DNA of 64,000 nucleotides, from contig JASDDO010000014.1 of assembly GCA_030015575.1 (NCBI GenBank), positions 166,875,911 through 166,939,910 on the forward strand, in the 5' to 3' direction. Under the pieces are notes generated by a model, which did not search any database, had not been told where the DNA came from, and saw only the letters and a program-made list of their open reading frames with translations. Source of the DNA: Agapanthus africanus. Its lineage: Eukaryota; Streptophyta; Magnoliopsida; Asparagales; Amaryllidaceae. This document shows positions 12,552 to 23,440 of the stretch, piece after piece (position 1 is the first letter of the stretch; the number at the start of each line of letters is the position of its first letter). Made by a program: the position numbers and the translations under genes.

Positions 12552-13649
12552 GATACTTTATTCTATTCTCGCGATTTATATCATCGGACGGTTATATGTG
12601 ATATAGCCGGGTTACCGAATCAAGTGTTGATTCGATACATTGATACACTAGATATTAGTCGGTTATATGCGATATGACCGGATCATTAAATCAAGTATTG
12701 ATTTAATGATTTAATTTATAATTATATATTTAATATATCACTTTACATTAACTAGTATTGGTTCACTTAAGATTGATTTTCTCACTTGATGTGCACAAGT
12801 TGTATATGTGATATATTTTTTGTGCACTAGATTGTATCATGTTTGATGATACATGCAAATTTGGGTATGTATATGATTTACACCATGTTTAGTTAATGGT
12901 TAGAGTTTTATTTTCTTTATTTATTTTGATTAAACAAAATGGTGGCTTTTCTTGTTTTATACTTGAAGCTTCATGAAGCTTTTTAGCATCTTTGAAAAGT
13001 CTAGCCATTTTGTTTTGTTCTTAAACCTAACCATTAGCTAAACTATGGTTTGCTCTCTACATGAGTTAAACTTATCCATGGTTGCATTATGATAAGTCTT
13101 CACTTGATTTATTATTTTCAATAATTCATTTTCTATTCTTTTCTTCTTCTTCTTCTTCTTGATGAAGAAGAAGAAAGCTTGCTTGAAAATTATCAAGTGA
13201 AGAAATCAAGTGAGAAATCCAATTCTAAAGTGAACCCACTTCCTATTTCTTCATCCTCTACAACTTGCCATGTAGTAGAGTGTGTTATCTTCATAAGTTT
13301 CATGACCTAGTGAAGATGGAGCTTGAGTTTGAGTCTCCCCGACGTAGATCATCTTCGGCATCGAAGTCAACGATCTAGCCCGCTTATTTCTCCGACGAAA
13401 CCATCGCTAGAGTCCGGGATTCCGATGATCGCAGTGGAGGGACGTCAACACGGAACTAAAGAAGTGGAGGACCGGATCTACAAAGGTTGTAATCCTATTC
13501 ACTTAGTGATAAAGTTGTTTGTTAGCTTTTAGTTTCGCCTATCCTCTAGTTAACGATCTTGCATTAGGGTTTCTCGGCATATGAAAAATTTGATTTTGGC
13601 ATGGTTGATGCCTTGTGTAACCTCATGAGTGTGCCTAGGAACCCTACAG

Positions 13650-13667
13650 TGGTATCAGAGCCAAGCT
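13650..13667 (+). other. Primer-binding site, initiator Met-tRNA type (Copia)
   Basis: TGGTATCAGAGCCAAGCT starts two bases after the LTR end. It matches the complement of the 3' end of plant initiator Met-tRNA over the first 14 bases. Confidence 0.93.
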
Positions 13668-15785
13668 AGAGCTTTAGGCGATGTGTAGACGAAGTTAGAA
13701 ATCCGATCGAACCCAGAAACCCTAAACTTGACCCCTCTCTGTACAATTTTTAAAACAGTGGATTTTCCTAATTAAAAATGCTCAGAAAATAGAGCAGGCA
13801 ATTCTAAGGCAAACTGCAGAAAACGTCAAGTTATCGCTACAGTAGCGCCACGGAACCGCGGCCTAACCCTAATTTTGGCGGCGGTTCCGCGGCCGTCTGT
13901 GATGCTTAGGCAATTTATTTTCTACAGTAATGCCCATAGAAGTTTCCTCTGTTTTCTGGGAATTTTTAATCTATACTCAACAGTTGAGTTTTCTGGGTAG
14001 TTTTGGGGACTCGATGTTTCGATCGGATTGTATAACTTTGTTTTTGTTTTTCCGGATAATTTAGAATATGTTAAAAGGTTCGACCGAATATAAATACCCA
14101 CTTTTTCCCCTGCCGGAAAATTTCCAAGTGTTGGATTTTTCCCGTAGTTTAAGAACGTCTAAGTAGTGCAAGTAACGCGATGGACCCTCTAGAAGACAAC
14201 AAACCTTAACTCGATTATGTGACCGTCTTGAACTGCCCTTTGAACCTTAGGGTTTGGGGCAGTACGGCGTGCCACATGTGAGGCGTTGGCTTGACCCTTC
14301 TACGGCTGGACCGTTGGTACTGTGGCATGAAGTAGATGTTTTTAAACTTATTTCATGTGTTGAGCTGTTTTGGGAAAACTTGGGTGTTTGATTGTTCGAT
14401 CGAAAAGTTTAACATTTTCTATTTATCTGGAATGTGATACAATATTTGGAATCCACAAGTAGTTATGAGATAACTGATTTGAATGTTATAAATTTAGCAG
14501 TTTAGTCTCACTTGATCGGTTGCCATGGGATTTTAATGTGATCAAAAGTCTGTCGCAATCACGTAGCGTACGCGGATACTCGCCGGTAAACTTAATAGAT
14601 AGCCATGCCCCTAGCCCCGACCAAGTGACTGTAGGAGAACCCTATCGCCAAAAGCATCCGTTCGGGTGCTCGCGGCAGCGGTGTTCCGCCTCAGTGCACT
14701 TCGTCGACGGTATCGGGGGTGCGGCCGTCTACTAAAGTTTGCGACGAGCATTCGTTCTGGATGCCGGGAATCTTGTTGAATTGCTCGACTTTATATTGAA
14801 AAGTGTTTTCGATATTGAGACTAAAATGCGGGGTTCATAATTGTTAGGCATGCGATATCTAAGGAATTCATTTGTTAGGCATGCAATATCTAAAGATGTT
14901 GCGGATTCCAACTGTTGTAGTTTTACACTTTCTTTTCTGCGACCGTAAGTGTAATATGTGATATCGCCGGTTTCGTTGCTATATGTCAACGACAATTGGG
15001 ATGGGCATATTTACTTATGTTGATGACATGTGATGTTTTGTGTTGCTGGATATGTTATATTGGATCGTCGTGTTCGAATAGCCGGGGTTTTTTTTATGTG
15101 AGATGAGTGTTTTTTCATTTTCATTCATGTAAAAACTTGTATGTAATATTCTTTTATTGGGGCACTTCCGGGTTGAGGTTGATGTCACCCTTTGTATATT
15201 ATTTTCTTTTCCGCATTAGGTAGACCCAAGGCGGGGAGCACAAGTAACCGGGTTCTAGGGTCCAGTGGGAGACCATCTCGAGGAGTCGAGACCGGGTCTC
15301 CTAACCCTAGAATTGCCAGTGTTGCTTGCCGCTCCCGTAGGGGTCTAGGAATGTGGGTTTGGCTATTCATCGCGATCGTGGAATCCGTGTTTTGTACTGG
15401 CTCGTATTGAAAACTCGGACGTCCTCACATATCCAATGTTTCATATGTTTCTTCTGCTGCGATATCTGTGATGTGATCATTTGATATGTTATGATAGATA
15501 CTATATATAGTATATATGATATATTATATAGACGTTACTTATGTTTTACACCCGCGGTAGCCCTGCCCCGCTCTTCCGTTAGTTACCTAACCTAACGGTG
15601 CACGAGGGGACATCGAGACGAATGCGGATGGCATAACTGTACGTCGTATTTATCTGTGATGTTTAGGTGACTTAAATGATGGGACTTCATTAATATGATT
15701 AATGAAATAAAAGAAACCTAAAGATGTTGGGGAATCGAATTTTCAAAAACAGGTAGCTACAGTTCTTGCTTTGCATCGCGGTGTT

Positions 15786-16016
15786 CCTTGTAGAACATCC
15801 TGCACCTTATTCGATAAGGAAAGGGCCGAGATCCCTTCACCGGGAGTGACCCCTTTAGCAATAACTGGCAGATGCTACACCCCTCGGTTTGTCTTTTGAT
15901 TGCTTTTTGGAGTTTTTGCTTTGCACACCGGTATATATGATATACCCTGCACCTTATTCGATGAGGAAAGGGCCGACGATCCCTTCACCGGGAGTGACCC
16001 CTTTAGCAAAACTAAA
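15786..16016 (+). repeat. Tandem duplication of about 147 bp in the Copia leader
   Basis: TGCACCTTATTCGAT starts at 15801 and 15948. Each copy is followed by a GGAAAGGGCCGA block and then by CCCTTCACCGGGAGTGACCC. The copies differ slightly. Confidence 0.9.
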
Positions 16017-16152
16017 AAAGTCTAAAAAACGCTCCATTTTAAAATCATTTGATCCTACAACGATATCAAGTTCATTACGCAATAGGTTTTCAGAAAAACC
16101 TATCGTAGCCCTCCGTCATTTCAGATAAGTCCTACTTAGTATTCGTGCTATG

Positions 16153-16350
16153 TTTGTTGGCCTGCGTCAAGGCGTATTGTGCGGTAGCTAACTAGTATTT
16201 ATCTGTTTATGCATATGATGCAGATTGGATTAGGGTAGTCGTGCGACTTTGTTGGCCTGCGTCAAGGGTCGTGCGGGTGGGTTTAATTCAATCAAGAAAT
16301 GACGGGTTGAACTTGACTAGCACACTGTGGTTTGTTGGCCCGCGTCAAGG
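16153..16350 (+). repeat. Three spaced copies of TTTGTTGGCCTGCGTCAAGG
   Basis: Copies start at 16153, 16248 and 16331 (the last with one change), with spacings of 95 and 83 bp, in the Copia leader. Confidence 0.9.
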
Positions 16351-16766
16351 TCATGGGACGCTAGGGGAAAAATATTATCGGGAATTTCAAGTGTTGAAAT
16401 TTGCAATGAGATTGCATACCTTCTATGAGATAGTTGGATCCCGATACCCGCTGCGAGTAAGAGTTACTCCTGGAAGAGTTTTACACATTACAATTAGCCG
16501 ATCAAGTAGGTGTCTAGAAAGGTGTTAACGAGATTACGTCTCTGGGAAAACGAGGTTTACATTAATTAGGTTCGTGCGAAAGCACGGGGGACCTCCCTCA
16601 AAGTACCGACACTGGCCTGGCTGAAAAATTGGCGAACTTGTAGCGTGTAATTAATCCCAGCTAGTCTTTCCTTTTAGGGTTTGAAGGAAGATTTGATAAA
16701 AATAGTGGAAGCCATCCTGATTAGATAAAATAATAACCAATCTGATCTTGCAAGAGCATACGCTGA

Positions 16767-19570
16767 GTGTTTTCTTCTCTCTCTCTCCAGGTAGCGACCA
16801 TATCACGCCTTAATCAAGATAATAATACGGATATATTGACCGAACCCGCTTGTTATACTGAGCTGGGGAACGTTGGTCCCGCTCCAACTTATAATTGTTA
16901 TAAGACAGAGCAGGAAATTGGGGAATACCAGATTTCCCGTGCCGCCCAAACGAAGAAAGTGCATGTTGATGCATCATCTTCGGGTGTGTTCGTTACAAAG
17001 AACTGTTTCTCAGTATCCTCTGCGTCCTGGGTATTTGATACCGGATCAGGATCCCAGATATGTAATCTGTTACATAGGGCTACAGAAAGGTAGAAAACTG
17101 AGAACGGGTGATAAGTTTCATGAGACAGAAAACGGTGTAAGTGTTGCAGCCAAGTTTGTTGGTCACTATCACCCTGTATTACCAAAATACACTGATTCTG
17201 AATGAATGTTATTAGATACCGAACCTGATATACAACATCATATCAATCTCTTTATTTACTAAAGAAGGATATAATTTTGTATTGTTGGATAATGTTTTGC
17301 ACATTTCCTATATCAAGAGTTGATCGGTTCAGGCACGTTATCTAAAAGTATATACATTCTAAATCAGACCACAGTTCTTAACGTACAAAACACACACAAG
17401 AGGAAGAGTTCAGATATGAACGATTCCTTCTTGAGGTATTGTAGACTAGGTCATATCAATGCGACCCGACTTGCTAAGTTACACATAGATGCATATTTAA
17501 ATCTGTTTGAATTTACATCTTGTGAAACTTGCCAATCATATCATAAAGATAAGATGACCATAGCTCTGTTAAAAGGAAGCAGAGAAAGAGTTAGTGAACT
17601 CTTGGGATGATACACGTTGATGTATGAAGGTCCCCTGTCTACACATGCCAAGACCGGTTCTTTGTACTTCATTACATTCTCTGACGATCTCTCAAGATTC
17701 AGACATATATTCCTGTTGAAATACAAGTACGAACCTTTTGAGATATTCACAGAATATAAGTTAGAAGTAGAGAACCAAAACGGGTATAAGTATTATGTCC
17801 TTTGATGTGATCAAGGAGGAGAATACTTGAGCACGGAAATTCTGGACTATTCTAAAGGAGAATGAGATTCTCTCTCAGCATTACTCCTCCGTATACACCA
17901 TAGCACGATGGTATATCGGGGCAGAGCAATAGCACCCTATGTGATATGGTGTGCTCTATGATGAGTACTACTGAGTTTCCTATTTCCTTTTAGGGTTGTG
18001 CACTTGAGAAGTTGCATACCTATTGAATTGGATTCGAATCAAATCAGTGCCTACCACTCCATATAAGATATGGTATGGGAAGAGCCTATCTCTTAAGTAA
18101 GTTAAGATTTGGGATTGTCCGGCCTATGTCAAAAGCAAAATCCGGACAAGATCGAGGCAAGGTCAGTTCTGTAGAACTGGAAAGGTTCCAGCTATACAAA
18201 ACTGAAGCTGATGATTTGACAGAACCAAAGTATTCAATAGTCACCAACGAACCTCGGCCTCTCCGCCGATCTAGCAGGGTTCCTTACCTGCCTGAGAGAT
18301 ACTTTGGTTTCTCGATGACAGTGGGAGGGAGGATTGCATCATGAGATGATGACCCAACTAGTTTCAGGCTGGCCATCAGGAGTGGGACTCTGTAAGAATG
18401 GCTGGATGCTTAGCGATCTGAGATGGAATCCTTATACACCAACAAAGTATGGACTTGGGTAGCTTTATCTGAAGGGTTAAATCGCCATCAGGAGCAAGTA
18501 TATCTTAAGAAGATTACTTGGTGTATATGGAAAGGTTAAGACTTTCAAAGCTAGACTTGTTATAGGTTTGCATCATAGACCAGTTGTGGCTAATGATGAA
18601 ACCTTTTCTGGGGCCTATGCTTAAGTCCATCCAGATCCTACTTGCCACGGCTACATACCATGACTACGATATCTGGTGGTTGGGTGTCATGACTGCTTTT
18701 CTAAATGATGTTTTAGAAGAGAGCGTCTATAAGTACACAGCCAGAGGGCTTCGTAAACAATGGGAGCAGCGGAAACGTGAGCAAGATGTTTTATATGATA
18801 AAACAGGTATCGCGGAGTTGGAACGTCTGTTTTGATGAGGTAGTCAAAGAGTTTGACTTCATCAAAATGGTAGATGAACCTTGTATATACAAAAAGATAG
18901 TAGGGAGTATGGTGATGATCCTCGTAGAGTACGTGGATGACATACTCTTGATAGGAAAGGTGTTTCCTATGCTACGCTCGGTCAATCTCCGCTTATCACA
19001 AGGATTCTCCATATAGGATCGAAGTGATACCTACTAAATCCTGGGTTTTGGATCTATGAGATAAATCTAATTGGATGTTAGGCTACTCACTAGTTGTAGT
19101 GAGAAGGTATCAATGGATCCTGGAGAGAATCACTGGAAAAGTTCCAGGGTGATAAGGACGACTGAATGTCAGTCGCAGGCATTGTCTTTACCCTCAGTGG
19201 AGGGACGGTATGTTGGAAGAGTTCCAAACTAGATACCGTGACATACTAGACGATTAAAGGCATGATACATCGTTACCAAAGATGCTACCAAAGAGGCAGT
19301 CTGGATATATATAAGTTCATGAGATGAACTTCGTTCCTACCATTGTGTGACAATGGAGTTGTGGCTGTTTCCTAGGAACGCCCGTCCCATCAGAAATCCA
19401 GATATAATTCTTAGGCAGTATCACCTGATCATGGAGATGGATGATCTCCAGGGAGATCGAGGTTAGGAGAGTAGACACAGAGGACAACAGCGCGGATCCA
19501 CTCATAAAGGCCTTTTTCCCAGTAGAGACTTTTATGGGATAATTGAGTATGAGATATTTCAACCACAGCT
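16767..19570 (+). pseudogene. Copia pol region (fossil): protease, integrase, RT, RNase H
   Basis: Domain remnants occur in Copia order. Protease is at about 17010-17090 (WVFDTGSGSQICN), pre-integrase zinc region at about 17410-17560 (RLGHIN, CETCQSY), integrase core at about 17600-17840 (FITFSDDLSRF, then GGEYL), reverse transcriptase at about 18580-19000 (MTAFLNDVLEESVY, YVDDILLIG at 18930-18956), and RNase H near 19150-19430. Motif style resembles the Angela/Tork lineage. The region is heavily broken. Codon use is not distinctive. Confidence 0.85.
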
Positions 19571-19611
19571 AATTGTTGGGTATGCGATACCACAACAGAT
19601 GGCCCTAGTGC

Positions 19612-19622
19612 AAGTGGGAGAT
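19612..19622 (+). other. Polypurine tract (Copia)
   Basis: AAGTGGGAGAT lies immediately before the 3' LTR. It is the standard plant Copia tract that primes plus-strand DNA synthesis. Confidence 0.9.
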
Positions 19623-21831
19623 TGTTAGTTATATGTATGCCTTAGAGGCCATTACTGTACATACGATGTATATTGTAGTGGATGCTAGGACATATATAGG
19701 GAGGACTTTCTTGCTCGACATGATAGTATGCTATCTGGTTACACTTTACCTTAACATGTACACTGATTGTCTCCCTGTTACATGTTGGTAAAGCCCTTAA
19801 GATGTGTACTTGACTGCCTGGACTATGATGCGGATCATACTAGTGGGTACATGGTAGTCCATAAGTACATCTTTCAAGGTCCCTAGTCATGGGTGTATCG
19901 AGACAGGGCATCGATGCACCAGAGTAGACTAGCGTATACGCATCTTGACCCATATGATGGGCGATGGATGATCCCATATCCATCGATGTTTGACATCAAG
20001 GATGGTGTACGGGTGCTCAGTGGAGACTGGGTACACTGGACGGACTTGCCGAGAACTCCCAGATGGTATTATACCTCACGTCAGATGGTAGTTCCCTGGT
20101 GACACTGGTACAGGTTAGTCTGTTGACCCGAGATCGTCATAGAGTCTTGTGTGATTCCCACTGTGCTTTGATTTCCACCTTACCACGTCCAAGAGGGCGT
20201 GCAAAACGGTGGTTTTTGGGTACAGTCCCGAATCACATGGAGGCAATGAGCGATAGGAGGGGATTCGTCTCTCCCGGTATAGGGAGTTGATGTTGTGCTG
20301 TGTTCGATTGGCTATAACCGGAAATCCCTGGCCACGGTTGTTGAGATTTACTGGTAAGTGTTACCAGTAGTTTCTCGAACTGTTATAGACCTCATATCGA
20401 CACGACTTATCGGTTACTGGGGTTTAACATTTACCACCCCTAGGCGAGATATGCGACATATCAGATGACGAGACCGGACTGTACGATAAGTGTTACTGGT
20501 TGGATTCACAGGAGTGTGAGCAGGCTTGCTCGTTGATCTTCTGATCGCTCAATACCCGGGTGGCCGTTATGTTTAGCAGACCGCTTGCGACTTGTGGGTG
20601 ATTGATATGATCACCACCTACTGCCGGCTTATTGACGAGTCTTTAGAGTCCTACACACGGGTTTCCTGGCTCAAGCGAAACGAAATAGGAGTGGATATGA
20701 GATATGTGCGGGACCGAGAATAATACCAGTATGTGATACTGTATTCTATTCTCGCGATTTGTATCATCGGACGGTTATATGTGATATAGCCGGGTTACCG
20801 AATCAAGTGTTGATTCGATACATTGATACACTAGATATTAGTCGGTTATATGCGATATGACCAGATCATTAAATCAAGTATTGATTTAATGATTTAATGT
20901 ATAATTATATATTTGATATATCACTTTACATTAACTAGTATTGGTTCACTTAAGATTGATTTTCTCACTTGATGTGCACAAGTTGTATATGTGATATATT
21001 TTTTGTGCACTAGATTGTATTATGTTTGATGATACATGCAAACTTGGGTATGTGTATGATTTACACCATGTTTAGTTAATGGTTAGGGTTTTATTTTCTT
21101 TATTTATTTTGATTAAACAAAATGGTGGCTTTTCTTGTTTTATACTTGAAGCTTCATGAAGCTTTTTAGCATCTTTGAAAAGTCTAGCCATTTTGTTTTG
21201 TTCTTAAACCTAACCATTACCTAAACTATGGTTTGCTCTCTACATGAGTTAAACTTACCCATGGTTGCATTATGATAAGTTTTCACTTGATTTATTATTT
21301 TCAATAATTCGTTTTCTATTCTTTTCTTCTTCTTCTTCTTCATGATGAAGAAGAAGAAAGCTTGCTTGAAAATTATCAAGTGAAGAAATCAAGTGAGAAA
21401 TCCAATTCTAAAGTGAACCCACTTCCTATTTCTTCATTCTCTACAACTTGCCATGTAGTAGAGAGTGTTATCTTCACAAGTTTCATGACCTAGTGAAGAT
21501 GGAGCTTGAGTTTGAGTCTCCCCGACGTAGATCATCTTCGGTATCGAAGTCAACGATCTAGCCCGCTTATTTCTCCGATGAAACCATCGCTAGAGTCCGG
21601 GATTCCGATGATCGCAGCGGAAGGACGTCAACACGGAGCTAAAGAAGTGGAGGACCGGATCTACAAAGGTTGTAATCCCATTCACTTAGTAGTAAAGTTG
21701 TTTGCTAGCTTTTAGTTTCTCCTATCCTCTAGTTAACGATCTTGCATTAGGCTTTCTCGGCATATGAAAAATTTGATTTTGGCATGGTTGATGTCTTGTG
21801 TAACCTCATGAGTATGCTTAGGAACCCTACA
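19623..21831 (+). repeat. 3' LTR of the Copia element
   Basis: 2209 bp, starting TGTTAGTTATATG and ending GGAACCCTACA. It aligns along its full length with the two parts of the 5' LTR and preserves the uninterrupted GATACTGTATTC site where the solo LTR entered the other copy. Confidence 0.95.
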
Positions 21832-21836
21832 ATTTC

Positions 21837-23379
21837 AGGGACCGAGCCAAAATTGTCATAGTGCTGATAAAAAATTACGCCAACTCAAAGACTTGAGAGC
21901 TTGTAGCACTCTAGAAGGAATTTTGAGAATAAACATATCAGAAAAATACCATGTGGTTATAAGGAAGCATCTATGGAAAGGTGAAGCCCTCAGACTCCTA
22001 TTAGGTCGCGGATCCGCGGCCTAAGCAGGCTTGTGCCGCGGATCAGCGGCGGTATTGCCACGTCATCAACAATTCTCTGCTTCATTATTCTTCTCTCAGT
22101 GTGTACACCTCATCAAGACATGTCAAATTCCAGATTACCCTAGAAGCTTCTGCCAGATCAGCAAGGATCATTAAGCAAGCTAATCATGATTAAGCTAATC
22201 AACCTCCAAGCTTCCAAAGCAAGCCAACTAACAACTTAGTTCTAGAAGCTCCCTCCAACAAACTACTTCTAGAAGCCTCTCTAGCTAACAAACTTTTGGA
22301 GGGAAATTCAAATTTTGAATCCTAGATCTAGGGTTATGAAAGTCTATAAAAGGGAGCCTAGATCTAGGGTTAAGGGTTGTTCGTTAATCATTAGTTAGTG
22401 GTTGAATCTTCATCTCCCCCAAATTCATTACTTGCAAGTTGAGTGACACGACTTGCACCTCAAAACCCTAACCCTAATTCCAATCCAAGATCAAGATCTT
22501 TGAGTTCAATCAAAGCAAGAAGCCTTCAAAGCCTTTAGAAGTGAAGCCGGACTTCATCGGAGCATGTGATCCAAGCCGATCCGCGACTCAAGGAGCCGAT
22601 GCGACGCTAGATTCGACGATCTCGTTCCCTTCTCAATTTCTTGTAGTCTTTGAGCAAAGTGTAACAAATTTTTGATATAATAAAGGTGACAATTCTTTTA
22701 TCTTGCTTATCTTTTAATTCAAGCATTATGATTCAATCTAGATTCTTGAATGTTTGCTTTGTGCTAATGTTTGAGTAAAACTCTGCTCGTAAATGAGTCG
22801 AGACGATCAATAGAATGATGATGATTTAGATCCTTTTACAGTTCTTAAATCCTATAACGTTTGTAAATTCTTGTGAATCGAATGATCGATGACCTAGTTT
22901 CGAGGCGATGCTTTCTTGATTGTGTTCGCTCGAAACTAGAGATCAACGATCGATCATTCGATTTACTAGAAGCTAGTTTGTGAATGAGATTCATCGAAAG
23001 GACAAAGGATAAGATGAGGAAACCCTAGCTTCTTCGCAAGATCCTTAACCTCGATAAATCGTCATCGATCTAGTATCAATTCGTTAATGGATAAGAATAT
23101 GAAATCATTAGATCTCATCACATCTATAGATCCGATCTACTCCTACGAGCCACACTTCGAATCTTGATTGTTAGTTTGGAAATCATCACAAATTCTCAAT
23201 TCTTGATTTTATCGTTTCTTGATTTAGACTAGATTTTCCTAATTCTTGAACTTCAATTTACAAATCATGAATTGTTTTTTCTCTTTTCTTTAAATTTTCG
23301 ACTCATCTAAATCGAAACACGAACGATTACACTTTCCCTACTAACGCGCTATATTCGACACCGTTATTGATTACGGTCA
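21837..23379 (+). other. Right piece of LTR-like sequence, unassigned family
   Basis: This non-coding sequence continues 6741-6859. It has a TATA box at 22344, an AATAAAGG signal near 22679, and ends with CGACACCGTTATTGATTACG then GTCA. That context resembles the LTR end/primer-site junction of non-chromovirus Ty3 elements, but the primer site itself is not recognisable. No 5-bp target duplication was found for it. It may be a solo LTR or one end of a truncated element. Confidence 0.45.
22344..22352 (+). promoter_or_regulatory. TATA box inside a 16-bp direct repeat pair
   Basis: CTATAAAAG is flanked by exact copies of CCTAGATCTAGGGTTA at 22321-22336 and 22357-22372. It is the likely promoter of the LTR-like sequence. 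Confidence 0.6.
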
Positions 23380-23440
23380 AATAATTTTTGGTTGTGAATT
23401 CTATACAATTTTCCAACTACACAACCGAAATCGTATTCAA

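Larger units (their letters stand above)
6860..13648 (+). repeat. 5' LTR of the Copia element, interrupted by a solo LTR
   Basis: It starts TGTTGGTGTTATG and ends GGAACCCTACA. The parts 6860-7977 and 12557-13648 align throughout with 19623-21831. The difference is the 7978-12551 insertion plus its 5-bp duplication. A CTT-repeat/GAA-repeat hairpin lies at 13139-13178 and recurs in the 3' LTR. Confidence 0.93.
13668..16766 (+). other. Long non-coding Copia leader with internal repeats
   Basis: There is no convincing coding region in about 3.1 kb between the primer site and the protease, where a gag gene would be expected. It holds a module at about 14176-14440 that is also found in the LARD interior, GC-rich palindromes around CCGCGG near 13850-13900, and two tandem duplications listed separately. 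Confidence 0.6.
6860..21831 (+). mobile_element. Copia LTR retrotransposon, Angela/Tork-like, with a nested solo LTR
   Basis: The element is bounded by TGTT...CTACA LTRs and an exact 5-bp target duplication ATTTC (6855-6859 and 21832-21836). Inside are a primer site for initiator Met-tRNA, a long repeat-containing leader, protease, integrase, reverse transcriptase and RNase H in Copia order, and a polypurine tract. Without the nested insertion the 5' LTR is 2210 bp against 2209 bp for the 3' LTR, differing by a few percent by eye. The coding region is heavily broken, with of order ten breaks, so this copy is a fossil and probably relied on another copy to move. Confidence 0.93.

Noticed and set aside
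6750-23379. Defined solo LTR with target duplication
   Set aside because: A plausible start (6751) and end (23379) exist, but no matching 5-bp duplication was found, so boundaries are left open.
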